DNA of 47,990 bases from Bacteroidota bacterium (GTDB lineage: Bacteria > Bacteroidota > Bacteroidia > B-17B0 > Aurantibacillaceae), in NCBI GenBank assembly GCA_021323535.1, contig JAJONO010000036.1, positions 1 through 47,990 of the forward strand, read 5' to 3'. Of this stretch, positions 28,098-36,589 are shown piece by piece (the first letter of the stretch is position 1; every line of letters starts with the position of its first letter). A model generated the notes under the pieces. The model worked only from the letters and a program-made list of their open reading frames with translations, was not told where the DNA came from and did no database searches. Position numbers and translations under genes: made by a program.

Positions 28098-29744
28098 ATG
28101 TTAGAAATATTTAAAGTATTCAGAAAAAGATCAAAGTGGTTTTTTGTTTTATTAGCCTTCCTTGGATTAATTAACAGTGTATGGAATATGAACCTGTTGT
28201 TACTTATTAATGATTCCATATCCGGAAAACATGCGTTTGCGGATTATAGCGCTCTTCTTTTTATTTTACTTCTGGTTGCATCCGTAATTACAGCCAGGGT
28301 ATTTAACGGATACATGGTAAAGCTTACCAAAAACATAATTTACGAACAGGGAATTTCTATTATCGATAAAGTGAGATTTGCAAGCTATGATAATTACCGT
28401 ATTCTCGGAACTGAAAAAGTTTATACGGCCCGCATGGATATAGAAGCCATCAGCGGATTGCCTCAAACTCTTATTACATCCTTTAATTCAGCTGTTGTAG
28501 TATTATGTTGCCTGGGTTACCTGTTCTATTTATCAGGAACAGCTACTCTTATTCTGATCGGGTTCATGGGAGCTATAGCAGCTTTTTATTTATTTCAGAA
28601 TGCTAAACTTGAAAAAAAACTGAATAAAGTAAGGGACCTTGAAAACAATTATTTTACATTTCTGAAAGATCTGCTATACGGATTTAAAGAAATTAAAATG
28701 AGTACCACAAGAAATGATAACCTGTTTTTTAAATTTCTTAAGGCCAACAGAAATGAGGAAAAGAAACTGGGCATTGAAGTGAGCATAGCTTATCTCAATA
28801 ACAGTTTCGTTGGTATTTATGGCTGGTACGTTATCATTGGCATTATTATTTTCCTTATTCCAAAAATAGGAGCGTTTACAGATTCTATTGCAGCGGCATA
28901 TACTGTGGCAATATTGTATCTCATGGGCCATGTTAATTCTCTTATGGAACTGATCCCTGTATTTACAAGGGTTAAAATAGCAATGGAACGCCTTTCTGAT
29001 TTTGATAAGGAGCTTAACGCAATTTATACGTCGGAAATACAGCATGGAAAGTCAGGCGTATTCGGGGATGATTTTAAATCGCTTGAGTTTAAAAATATAA
29101 CTTACACTTACTTCGATAAGAAAAGAAAATCTTCTTTTTCATTGGGACCGGTGGATCTGAGTATTAAAGCGGGAGAACTTATTTTTGTTACAGGAGGAAA
29201 CGGAAGCGGTAAGAGCACATTTGCAGGAATATTAACCGGCCTTTCAAAACCTAATTCCGGAGAAATATATCTTAATGGTATTCCCGTAGAGGACATGACT
29301 TACCCTGAGTACAGGAATCAGATCTCTGCCGTGTTTACCAATAATTATATTTTTGCTAAAAACTACGAAAACTTTGATCTTACAGGAAGTGAAATGTTTG
29401 AGAAAAATATTAAAATGATGGGGCTCGATGCAATAATTCCTAAAGGCACTTATGATAATATTGTACCGGAAACTCTTTCGAAAGGACAACATAAGCGCCT
29501 TTCTGTGGTAAACGCAATTATGGAAGAGCGTAGAATTATGATGCTTGACGAATGCGCTGCTGAACTTGATCCGCATTTTAAACATTATTTTTACACCGAA
29601 TTGCTCGATACTTTAAAAGGAATGGGAAAAACAGTGATCGTTATTACACATGATGATAAATATTTTGGAAAGGCCGACCGTTTTATAAAATTTGAAGATG
29701 GCAGGATTGTAATCGATAAAAAAGAAGAAGCGTATGCAAACTAA
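28098..29744 (+). CDS. Cyclic peptide/siderophore exporter, SyrD/PvdE/YojI-type ABC transporter (membrane and ATPase fused)
   Basis: 548 residues, the usual length of half-transporters of the SyrD/PvdE/YojI group that sit beside NRPS genes. The first 320 residues contain about six hydrophobic segments (for example WFFVLLAFLGLINSVW and TATLILIGFMGAIAAFYLF). The ATPase part has Walker A GGNGSGKST near 367, the ABC signature LSKGQHKRL near 459, Walker B IMMLDECAAELDP near 477 with catalytic Glu, and a switch His in VIVITHDD. It probably acts as an inner-membrane homodimer moving the finished peptide or a precursor to the periplasm. It starts 4 bp after the TE-ending NRPS gene and overlaps the next gene by 11 bp, strongly suggesting co-translation. 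Confidence 0.9.
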   Translation: MLEIFKVFRKRSKWFFVLLAFLGLINSVWNMNLLLLINDSISGKHAFADYSALLFILLLVASVITARVFNGYMVKLTKNIIYEQGISIIDKVRFASYDNYRILGTEKVYTARMDIEAISGLPQTLITSFNSAVVVLCCLGYLFYLSGTATLILIGFMGAIAAFYLFQNAKLEKKLNKVRDLENNYFTFLKDLLYGFKEIKMSTTRNDNLFFKFLKANRNEEKKLGIEVSIAYLNNSFVGIYGWYVIIGIIIFLIPKIGAFTDSIAAAYTVAILYLMGHVNSLMELIPVFTRVKIAMERLSDFDKELNAIYTSEIQHGKSGVFGDDFKSLEFKNITYTYFDKKRKSSFSLGPVDLSIKAGELIFVTGGNGSGKSTFAGILTGLSKPNSGEIYLNGIPVEDMTYPEYRNQISAVFTNNYIFAKNYENFDLTGSEMFEKNIKMMGLDAIIPKGTYDNIVPETLSKGQHKRLSVVNAIMEERRIMMLDECAAELDPHFKHYFYTELLDTLKGMGKTVIVITHDDKYFGKADRFIKFEDGRIVIDKKEEAYAN

Positions 29745-30462
29745 TGTAATTTTTTTACCCTTCGCGGGAGGAAGCAAGCATGCTTACACAGGTTTTGTAA
29801 AAGCTGCTCCAAGAGGACTCAATATAATACCGGTGGAGTTACCCGGAAGAGGCATTCGTTATAAAGACGATCTGTTAGACGACGTTCACGCCTTAACCGA
29901 AGATGTATTCGCACAGGTAAAGGACTTGATTAAAGACGGTAATTACGCTGTCTTCGGCCACAGTATGGGCACGCTGATTGGTTTCCTGCTCACAAAAAAA
30001 ATACTTGCAGCGCAAATGCCGCCTCCTATGCATTTATTTATGAGTGGCCGTGGCGGTCCCGCCGTAATTTATAACGATGGCCCGCCTGCTTATCTTTTAT
30101 CAAAAGAAAAGTTCATTGATAAAATAAGAGAATTAGGCGGAAGTCCTGAAGAAATTCTCCAAGATGAAAATATGATGAATTTTTTTGAACCTATATTAAG
30201 GGCCGATTTTAAAGCCGTAGGAACATATAGCCATCAGCCATCGGATCCGTTTGATGTCCCGGTAACAGTTATGCTGGGGATTAACGATAAAACCACTATG
30301 GAACAAGCTATGTTATGGCAAAACGAGACCACAAAACCCCTGGTTGTGAAAAAATTCCCGGGAAAACATTTTTTCCTTTTTGGTTACGAAGAAAATATAC
30401 TGCATATCATCAGCGATACAATTAACAAATTATACAATGAAAACAGAATCGTCATACCTTAA
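29734..30462 (+). CDS. Type II thioesterase (alpha/beta hydrolase)
   Basis: A 242-residue GrsT/SrfD-like thioesterase. It opens with the family pattern IFLPFAGGSKHAY, followed by PVELPGRGIR, the nucleophile elbow FGHSMGTL near residue 78, and a late catalytic His in FPGKHFFLF near residue 212. Stand-alone thioesterases of this group clear misprimed acetyl or stalled acyl groups from carrier domains of NRPS and PKS lines in the cytosol. It overlaps the exporter gene by 11 bp and the following hydroxylase gene by 26 bp, an arrangement typical of tightly coupled expression. Confidence 0.93.
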   Translation: MQTNVIFLPFAGGSKHAYTGFVKAAPRGLNIIPVELPGRGIRYKDDLLDDVHALTEDVFAQVKDLIKDGNYAVFGHSMGTLIGFLLTKKILAAQMPPPMHLFMSGRGGPAVIYNDGPPAYLLSKEKFIDKIRELGGSPEEILQDENMMNFFEPILRADFKAVGTYSHQPSDPFDVPVTVMLGINDKTTMEQAMLWQNETTKPLVVKKFPGKHFFLFGYEENILHIISDTINKLYNENRIVIP

Positions 30463-32050
30463 ACCAAACGTTGTCATGGAACCACTGTTAGACCGGTGGT
30501 ATGCCTGGCCTCATCTTATTTCACCGGCAACTTCTGCCATGAATGTAACCGGAAGACATGTAAAAATCATGAATTCTTATCTGCAATCGCCCCAGATTCA
30601 TGCGGCGGCAGTTAAAAATCCTAAGATGAAAGGCGGTCCTTTTATGGATTATCCCGAACCACGCGTAGAGAGTATAAAAAAATTAAGGGATGATACGCTT
30701 GCAAGAAAACCAAAGATCATTGAGTTCGCATCAGCTGTTAAAGAGCTTGACCAGATGCTGAAAACGAATGCGAAAGGATTTTCAATGGAAACTCTTTACG
30801 AAAAAGTCCCTGAAATTCTTAAAGGCTATGTTGAACTGGTTTATGACCTTAATAATAATCCATCATTCAGGTTTTTTGAACCGCTTCTGTATGCGAGCGA
30901 ATTTTATAATAAAGAATCGCAAAGCGTGGCGCTTTGGTTAACCAATAACGATGAAAGACCATTTTGTCTCAGTACGCCTAAACTCGACGAACCAGGAGTG
31001 CTTCATCTCAATCTCCCGTTCGATCATCCGGGCATTGATGCTTTAGGTAAAGCAAAGCGCGAACCTTGTTCGGTAGATGAGCTGGCACGTATATTAGGAG
31101 TGAGCGGAAACGAAAAAGATTTATTCAGCTCCTTTTTTACCAGCGAACCGCATCCTTCCTATGATAAATATACAGGTGACAAAGTAAGAATGCGCTACTT
31201 CGGGCACGCATGCATTCTCATAGAAACCAAAGATGTGAATATTCTGGTAGACCCTCTTATTAGTTACTATGGTTATCAGTCAAGTGTTGAGCATTTTTCA
31301 GATGCCGACCTTCCCGATGTAATTGATTATGTACTTATCACTCATAATCATCAGGATCATATTCTGTTGGAAACACTACTGCCACTCAGACACAAAATCA
31401 AAAATATCATCGTTCCAAGAACCAACAGCGGCGCTTTACAGGACCCTAATGTAAAATTAATGTTTAATGCTATAGGATTCCATAACGTAATTGAAATTGA
31501 CGAAATGGAAAAAATAAAACTTGGTAACTGTAGTATTATGGGCTTGCCTTTTACCGGCGAACATAGCGATTTAAACATAAGATCAAAAGCCTGTTTTCAT
31601 GTTGAGGTAGGAACTTTTAAATTTCTTTTCGTAGCCGATTCAAGAATTGTTGAACCTAAGCTGTATGAGCATGTATTTAAACTTACAGGGAAAGTAGATG
31701 TGCTGTTTTTAGGAATGGAATGTGATGGAGCGCCTCTTACCTGGTTATACGGCCCATTGTTAACTGAAGATTTAGCCAGAGACAAGGATCAGTCAAGACG
31801 ACTCTCGGGCTGCGACTTTAAAAAAGGAATGGACCTTATTAATATTTTTAATCCTAAAGAAGTATACGTTTATGCTATGGGACAGGAGCCATGGCTCGAA
31901 TTTATAAGCAGCATTAAATATACTTCCGAATCGCATCCTATAGTTCAGTCCAATCTTCTTGTCGAAGAATGCGTGAAAAAGAATATAGTTGCCGAACGTT
32001 TATTTGGTGAAAAAGAACTGCTTTACGAGTATATAAAAGAAATGGCCTGA
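30437..32050 (+). CDS. CmlA-like diiron beta-hydroxylase with metallo-beta-lactamase fold (predicted)
   Basis: 537 residues from ATG 30437; an in-frame TTG at 30380 lies deeper inside the thioesterase gene and is less likely. The N-terminal 235 residues are a separate domain (WYAWPHLISPATSAMNV). The C-terminal part is a metallo-beta-lactamase fold (RMRYFGHACILIE, then LITHNHQDH). The metal residues are H303, H305, D307, H308, then E375 in TGEHSD and D401 in VADSR. A typical MBL hydrolase has His where E375 lies. From memory, CmlA (chloramphenicol pathway) uses H305, H307, D309, H310, E377 and D403, identical spacing with an offset of two, and is nearly the same length. CmlA-type enzymes beta-hydroxylate amino acids bound to NRPS carrier domains using a diiron site. 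Likely targets here are carrier-bound Leu, Asp or the unassigned residue. A plain MBL hydrolase is the alternative. Confidence 0.75.
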   Translation: MKTESSYLKPNVVMEPLLDRWYAWPHLISPATSAMNVTGRHVKIMNSYLQSPQIHAAAVKNPKMKGGPFMDYPEPRVESIKKLRDDTLARKPKIIEFASAVKELDQMLKTNAKGFSMETLYEKVPEILKGYVELVYDLNNNPSFRFFEPLLYASEFYNKESQSVALWLTNNDERPFCLSTPKLDEPGVLHLNLPFDHPGIDALGKAKREPCSVDELARILGVSGNEKDLFSSFFTSEPHPSYDKYTGDKVRMRYFGHACILIETKDVNILVDPLISYYGYQSSVEHFSDADLPDVIDYVLITHNHQDHILLETLLPLRHKIKNIIVPRTNSGALQDPNVKLMFNAIGFHNVIEIDEMEKIKLGNCSIMGLPFTGEHSDLNIRSKACFHVEVGTFKFLFVADSRIVEPKLYEHVFKLTGKVDVLFLGMECDGAPLTWLYGPLLTEDLARDKDQSRRLSGCDFKKGMDLINIFNPKEVYVYAMGQEPWLEFISSIKYTSESHPIVQSNLLVEECVKKNIVAERLFGEKELLYEYIKEMA

Positions 32051-32054
32051 TTAA

Positions 32055-32894
32055 ATGAAAAGCACTTACATCCTTCTGCCGGGGACAAAAGGCGATGTAC
32101 TTATTTTTACAACCATCCTTAAATCCTTAAAGGAAAAATGTCTTCCTTCGAAGGTTATTTTGTTTTATCGTTACTCCTATCAGGCGCAGATTCTTAAGAA
32201 TAATCCTGATGTTGGAAAGTTAATTAAACTCCCGTTTTCTTTTTTTTACTTTCTCTGGCTCATAAAACCCGACCGTTTCAAAAACGTGAGCTACATAATG
32301 CCTGGGTTATTTTATAAAAAGAGAATTCCGGATGTTCAGGCTGATAGGTTTGGTTTAAAGAGTGTGGAAAAACGCCCGGGAATTTATCTTTCAGTAAATG
32401 AGATGAAAGAAGCAGAGGCGTTAAAAAAAAGACTGGGAAAATATTTAGTTGTTCATCCGTACTCTTCTTCTGCTATTGCTAACTGGTCTTCTGATAATTG
32501 GGAAGAGATAATAAAAAGTTATCCGGGATATAATTTTGTGCAGATCGGCAGTAAGAAAGACAGGCTTCTGAACGGAGTAGTAGATATGCGGACCGGGAAA
32601 AATGTCAGACAATCGTTTCTTATTGTTAAAGGAGCCGAGGGTTTTGTCGGAGTGGATTCATTTCATGCTCACGTAGCTGCGGCTTTCAATGTGCCTTCAG
32701 TAGTTCTCTATGGCCCTTCGACTCCAGAAGTATTCGGCTATGATCAGAATCTGAACGTTTACGAAAAAACACACTGTTCGCCTTGTATGGATCTGGGGAT
32801 GAAAAATTATTGTCCGTATAATACCGAATGCCTGTCTAAAATATCAGTTCAAACAGTTCGGACTGCAATCGGCAAACAAATAAAAATAAGTTAG
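32055..32894 (+). CDS. Glycosyltransferase family 9 (heptosyltransferase-like), first copy
   Basis: 279 residues, somewhat shorter than typical GT9 enzymes (about 320-350). The N-terminus has the GT-B opening ILLPGTKGDVLIFTTILKSL. The C-terminal half has VVHPYSSSAIANWSSDNW, GFVGVDSFHAHVAAAFNVP and VVLYGPSTPEVFG, the nucleotide-sugar site of ADP-heptose:LPS-type transferases. A Cys-rich tail (CSPCMDLGMKNYC, then C) matches the tail of many GT9 members. It starts 4 bp after the hydroxylase gene, so it is co-transcribed with the synthetases. It could glycosylate the peptide product or serve LPS/capsule synthesis; the sequence does not decide. It resembles the second GT9 gene, which begins at 33105. 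Confidence 0.85.
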   Translation: MKSTYILLPGTKGDVLIFTTILKSLKEKCLPSKVILFYRYSYQAQILKNNPDVGKLIKLPFSFFYFLWLIKPDRFKNVSYIMPGLFYKKRIPDVQADRFGLKSVEKRPGIYLSVNEMKEAEALKKRLGKYLVVHPYSSSAIANWSSDNWEEIIKSYPGYNFVQIGSKKDRLLNGVVDMRTGKNVRQSFLIVKGAEGFVGVDSFHAHVAAAFNVPSVVLYGPSTPEVFGYDQNLNVYEKTHCSPCMDLGMKNYCPYNTECLSKISVQTVRTAIGKQIKIS

Positions 32895-32911
32895 TTTTAT
32901 CCTGAAAGATT

Positions 32912-33115
32912 ATGAAAGCTAAAGAATCAGTAGAACACAGGTATTTGGAGTTAAAAGAAAAACTGGAGCTTATTATTGCAGAAATGGATAAAGAAATGGA
33001 CAAGGAGTATAAAAAACGCGATCTTAATCTTCTTAATTTTCTATATAAAGAAAAGCAGGTTTATTCTTTTGCAGTCAGAGAATTTAAAGATATTCTTGGA
33101 TACGATGAAAAATAA
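32912..33115 (+). CDS. Small charged protein of unknown function between two glycosyltransferase genes
   Basis: 67 residues, about half of them charged, with a probable amphipathic or coiled-coil helix (ELKEKLELIIAEMDKEMDKE) followed by an aromatic segment (LNFLYKEKQVYSFAVREF). It begins 17 bp after the first GT9 gene, and its end overlaps the ATG of the second GT9 gene by 11 bp, which suggests translational coupling and that it is real. It lacks the conserved Asn, Gln and Ser-x-Trp-Pro pattern of MbtH proteins, so it is not the usual small NRPS partner. I do not recognise it; function unknown. Confidence 0.6.
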   Translation: MKAKESVEHRYLELKEKLELIIAEMDKEMDKEYKKRDLNLLNFLYKEKQVYSFAVREFKDILGYDEK

Positions 33116-33995
33116 AATCAGGATATTAACCTGGGGGGGAGTAGGTGATGTGATGTTATTGACGCCGGCATTAATGTCATTGAAGAAAAATTATCCTGGC
33201 ATCAAAACTTATATTTATTGTATTTCTGAAACTCATTTTGATATTCTGAAGAATAATCCACATGTGGATGTGTTGAAGCGGGCAAAATTTTCTTCCGCAC
33301 CTTTAACCGGAATTGCTTATTATCTTAAACTTATACGTTCTCACGAAGCCAATTATGGACAGCTGGGCCCAGATCGTTTCTATTCCAGGAAAGCCCAGGA
33401 AATAGTGGGCGAACTGTTGGAGGTAAATGTTGAGCCCGGAAATTATCCGCCGCTTTATTTTACAGAACCGGAAGAGCTTTGGGCCAAAAATTTTCTGAAA
33501 CAATATAAAAATCCGATTATTCTCTCGGTTAATGGTAAATCCTGCGAACATAAAAACTGGTATAATGAACGCTGGACAGAAGTGGTAGAGTATTTTCAAA
33601 AAGAAAATACGTTTATTCAGATCGGACTGGCCAACGAAGTCAGTATAAAAGGGTCTGTGAATATGCTTGGAAAAACAACTATAAGAGAGGCCTGCGCCCT
33701 GATAAAGTTTTCTAAAGGCATGCTGGGGGTTGAATCTGCATTTGCTCACGCTGCAGGTATGTTTAAGGTTCCTGCTGTTATTTTATTTGGTCCTAATAAT
33801 CCCAATGTGTTTGGCCACGATACCAGTAGCAACATCTATATGAATTTGCCATGTTCGCCCTGCATGTCGTTTCTTCAGGACTCTGCTTGTCCTTATAACC
33901 GAACGTGCATGAGATCAATCACCGTAGAAATGGTTAAAGCAGCAGTGACCGAAAAAATATTGAACTCAAATCCCATCAGCAATTACCTGGTATGA
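33105..33995 (+). CDS. Glycosyltransferase family 9 (heptosyltransferase-like), second copy
   Basis: 296 residues starting at ATG 33105, where the family opening begins (IRILTWGGVGDVMLLTPALM); earlier in-frame codons from 32976 only translate the upstream small gene in another frame. It has ILSVNGKSCEHKNWYNERW, GMLGVESAFAHAAGMFKVP, VILFGPNNPNVFGHD and the Cys tail CSPCMSFLQDSACPYNRTC. It is a paralogue of the upstream GT9 gene, sharing the C-terminal Cys pattern and layout. The gene overlaps the preceding small gene by 11 bp and the following phosphopantetheinyl transferase gene by 4 bp (ATGA), tying it to the NRPS operon. Acceptor and sugar are unknown. Confidence 0.85.
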   Translation: MKNKIRILTWGGVGDVMLLTPALMSLKKNYPGIKTYIYCISETHFDILKNNPHVDVLKRAKFSSAPLTGIAYYLKLIRSHEANYGQLGPDRFYSRKAQEIVGELLEVNVEPGNYPPLYFTEPEELWAKNFLKQYKNPIILSVNGKSCEHKNWYNERWTEVVEYFQKENTFIQIGLANEVSIKGSVNMLGKTTIREACALIKFSKGMLGVESAFAHAAGMFKVPAVILFGPNNPNVFGHDTSSNIYMNLPCSPCMSFLQDSACPYNRTCMRSITVEMVKAAVTEKILNSNPISNYLV

Positions 33996-34654
33996 TAAGA
34001 ATATTATTCATTAAAAATGATTATGAGTTTTCGGGAGAGGTTGTTGAAAAACTCTGCGAAGGCTTGTTGCAAAAAGACCGGGATAAGGCTTTCAGGTTCA
34101 GGAGATGGCAGGATAAACAGGCCAGCCTGTTGGGAAAATACCTCCTGAAGTGTTATATAAATAATCAGAACCATGACCCGGCTCTCATAAAAGAAATTAA
34201 TTATAACCCGAACGGAAAACCTTTTATAAATAATGTTCCTTTCAGTTTCAATATCAGTCATTCGGGGAAATATGTTGTTTGCGCCATTGATACGCTTGGC
34301 AACGATATCGGAATAGATATTGAAGAGATAAAAAAAATTGACATTAATGATTTTAAACTCGCTTTCAGCAACGACGAAATAAATAACATAAACTCTTCAG
34401 AAAATAGCGAGGCTGAGTTTTTCAGGAGGTGGACTATAAAAGAAACAGTTTTAAAAACCTCCGGCAAAGGCATCACCTCTATTTCAGATCTGAATTCAGA
34501 CATCACCGAAAACTATATTTTACTTGACAGTGTAAAGTTTTACCTAAAAGAGATATCCATAGATGACTATTATAGTTGCCATTGTTCATCAGTATTCCCA
34601 ATACAGGATATACAAGTGCAGGAATTGCTGGACACTTGTTTTAAAGCCTGCTAA
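33992..34654 (+). CDS. 4'-phosphopantetheinyl transferase, Sfp/EntD type
   Basis: 220 residues, the normal size of Sfp-type enzymes. Motifs are present in order: FNISHSGKYVVCAI (P2), IGIDIEEI (P2/Mg2+ binding) and RRWTIKETVLKTSGKG (P3, W-x-x-K-E). It transfers phosphopantetheine from CoA to the Ser of the NRPS T domains and the PKS ACP, converting them to active holo forms. It overlaps the second GT9 gene by 4 bp and is the last gene of the biosynthetic operon; the next gene is on the opposite strand 47 bp downstream. No clear hairpin terminator was seen in that gap. Confidence 0.94.
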   Translation: MIRILFIKNDYEFSGEVVEKLCEGLLQKDRDKAFRFRRWQDKQASLLGKYLLKCYINNQNHDPALIKEINYNPNGKPFINNVPFSFNISHSGKYVVCAIDTLGNDIGIDIEEIKKIDINDFKLAFSNDEINNINSSENSEAEFFRRWTIKETVLKTSGKGITSISDLNSDITENYILLDSVKFYLKEISIDDYYSCHCSSVFPIQDIQVQELLDTCFKAC

Positions 34655-34701
34655 ATGATTTGAAAAACTTCCGTAAAAAGAAGCTGACAGGTGCGAGATA
34701 A

Positions 34702-36135
34702 TTAGTGAATGATCATGGGCTTCACCATGTCGAATTCATCATTCTTTACAGAAACAAAATAATAACCGGCGCCAAACTGTGGTAATGTAAAATTATCATT
34801 TCCGTGAACTTTGCTGTTGTAAATGATTTTGCCGCTCACGTCTGTTACAATAATATCCACGTACCGGTCTTTAAGATCAGTAAAGATCAATTGCGCAGAA
34901 GAAAAGTTGTCCGATGGGTTTGGAATGATATTGAAACCAGGATTTAAATCACCTGAATATTCTATCGCGCGCATTTGCGAATAAGTGAAATTACCATCGT
35001 AATCGGTTTGCTTAAGCCTGTAATAACTTATTCCTTTCAAAGGATGAATGTCTTTGTAAGTATAATCATTCGCTTGTTGTGAAGTACCTGCACCTTTTAT
35101 TATCCCAACAGTTTCAAAAACACTTCCGTCTTTTGTTTTTTCAATGGTAAAATAATCATTTTTATGTTCGCTGGCAGTGGACCAGTTTACAGAAACATAA
35201 TTTGTGTTCTTTGTAAGTTCGAAACGGTACATTTCAATTGGTAACGGAATGGTATTTGTAGCACTCATGCTATAGGTACAATTGGCGCCGGCATTTCCAT
35301 CAATTCCGATTAAAACAGTCTGATTCGGATTTAAGTTCGTAATGGTGGCGGTTACAGTTCCTCCGGTTCCACTCGTGCAACCAATATTGGTTAAAGAGCT
35401 GCATGCGCCGGTCCAGTAACCAATCTGAAAACCTGCGCCCCCGCCTGAACAGGTAATTCCTGCAATAGTTACAGTTACCGTACACGGAAAAGAACAATTG
35501 GATAAAGTAGTAACAGAATACCACGCGTTATTTTCTAATGATCCCGCGCAGAACTGAGCAGCTGTTGGTTCAACGTAACTACCATTGCTTCCCGCTGTCA
35601 TACAAAAATTATTAAGAGCCTGGGAAACAGGACTGATCTGTGTTGGATTGCTGCAGTAGTCATTAGCGGGAGCCATTGCTTGTGCGCACAAAGAAAACCC
35701 TCCGGTGTTGCCTGTCCATATTCTGGCAATGTAACAACTGTTAGGCTGATAAGCATTATAAATCGGAGCAGCAGTATTGAAGGTTGCACCCGAACCGTTG
35801 TTTCCTAAACACTGGGCATCCATTAATGTGGTACAATTCGCACTGTAAACGGTTACAGCAAAATTTCCAAGAGAACCGCCGTTGGTCAGATTAAAATTAA
35901 TACAGCTTACAGTGGCCCCGGTACAAAACCTTACATAAGTTACGCCACCACTTCCTCCATAACCAGAACCAGCACAGGGGGCCGATCCTGTTGTGCCATT
36001 GCTCGCAAAATTGACACAGGCATTTGAGCTGCCTATCGTACCTAAATTGTAAGGACTTGCACACGTTGCTTGTGAAAAAGAGAAATAGCTGATAACGCTA
36101 AAGAGTAAAATAAATATGTATTGTTTTAAACTCAT
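34702..36135 (-). CDS. Secreted protein with T9SS type A C-terminal sorting domain
   Basis: 477 residues. A signal peptide occupies about residues 1-21 (MSLKQYIFILLFSVISYFSF). The middle is rich in Gly, Thr, Asn and paired Cys, consistent with extracellular beta-rich domains. A region near 300 (LPIEMYRFELTKNTNYVSVNWSTASEHKN) is the linker often seen before T9SS sorting signals in Bacteroidota, and the end (FNIIPNPSDNFSSAQLIF, then GAGYYFVSVKN) is a type A sorting domain. The protein should cross the inner membrane by Sec and the outer membrane by the type IX system. Function beyond export is not visible. It lies 28 bp downstream of the small secreted gene at 36436-36164, likely in one transcript. 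Confidence 0.88.
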   Translation of the reverse strand: MSLKQYIFILLFSVISYFSFSQATCASPYNLGTIGSSNACVNFASNGTTGSAPCAGSGYGGSGGVTYVRFCTGATVSCINFNLTNGGSLGNFAVTVYSANCTTLMDAQCLGNNGSGATFNTAAPIYNAYQPNSCYIARIWTGNTGGFSLCAQAMAPANDYCSNPTQISPVSQALNNFCMTAGSNGSYVEPTAAQFCAGSLENNAWYSVTTLSNCSFPCTVTVTIAGITCSGGGAGFQIGYWTGACSSLTNIGCTSGTGGTVTATITNLNPNQTVLIGIDGNAGANCTYSMSATNTIPLPIEMYRFELTKNTNYVSVNWSTASEHKNDYFTIEKTKDGSVFETVGIIKGAGTSQQANDYTYKDIHPLKGISYYRLKQTDYDGNFTYSQMRAIEYSGDLNPGFNIIPNPSDNFSSAQLIFTDLKDRYVDIIVTDVSGKIIYNSKVHGNDNFTLPQFGAGYYFVSVKNDEFDMVKPMIIH

Positions 36136-36163
36136 TGAATGGGGGGAATGAATTGGTTAAATT

Positions 36164-36436
36164 TTAACGAGGTTGGTAATGAATGATCATACCATTACTT
36201 TCTTTGGTGTAAATTTCTTTTCCGTTAATTATAGATTTGGTAAAACCCTGCGACTCAGGGGTAGGAATGGTACCTTCAATAAAATCTGCCGATCTCTTAT
36301 TGGATTTATTTACCGAGTCGGGTTTTAAACCAACAACTTGTGGTTGTAACTGCGTTTCATTTTCTTTTTTCTTGTCGGTTTGAGCACTAGCTGTTCCCAA
36401 AAACAAAAAGCTGATTAATATAAAAAGGTTTTTCAT
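36164..36436 (-). CDS. Small secreted protein, unknown function
   Basis: 90 residues with a clear Sec signal peptide (MKNLFILISFLFLGTASAQ, cleavage after Ala-Ser-Ala). The mature part is short, hydrophilic and Lys/Asn/Gln rich, ending in KEIYTKESNGMIIHYQPR. No known domain is recognised. It precedes the T9SS cargo gene by 28 bp on the same strand and is divergent from the propeller lipoprotein gene, with about 150 bp between them. It is probably periplasmic or surface exposed. Confidence 0.7.
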   Translation of the reverse strand: MKNLFILISFLFLGTASAQTDKKKENETQLQPQVVGLKPDSVNKSNKRSADFIEGTIPTPESQGFTKSIINGKEIYTKESNGMIIHYQPR

Positions 36437-36589
36437 GGGGTGAAATCTATACTAAAGGTAGTGAATTTATATAGTATCGACGAGTAAGTTTCCAATTTTG
36501 TGAGATTTTCGGGAAAAATTAACTAAACCGCATTTAGATAGCTTTAGTTAGAGCTTTTTAGTATTTTAGTCTGAACAATACCATTTATT

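Noticed and set aside
30380-30436. TTG start for the hydroxylase at 30380
   Set aside because: It would add 19 residues that merely re-read the thioesterase gene; ATG 30437 fits better.
32976-33104. Longer GT9 reading frame from 32976
   Set aside because: The extra residues translate the small gene in another frame, and the GT9 fold opens at ATG 33105.
32912-33115. MbtH-like protein
   Set aside because: Size fits, but the conserved Asn, Gln and Ser-x-Trp-Pro signature of MbtH proteins is absent.
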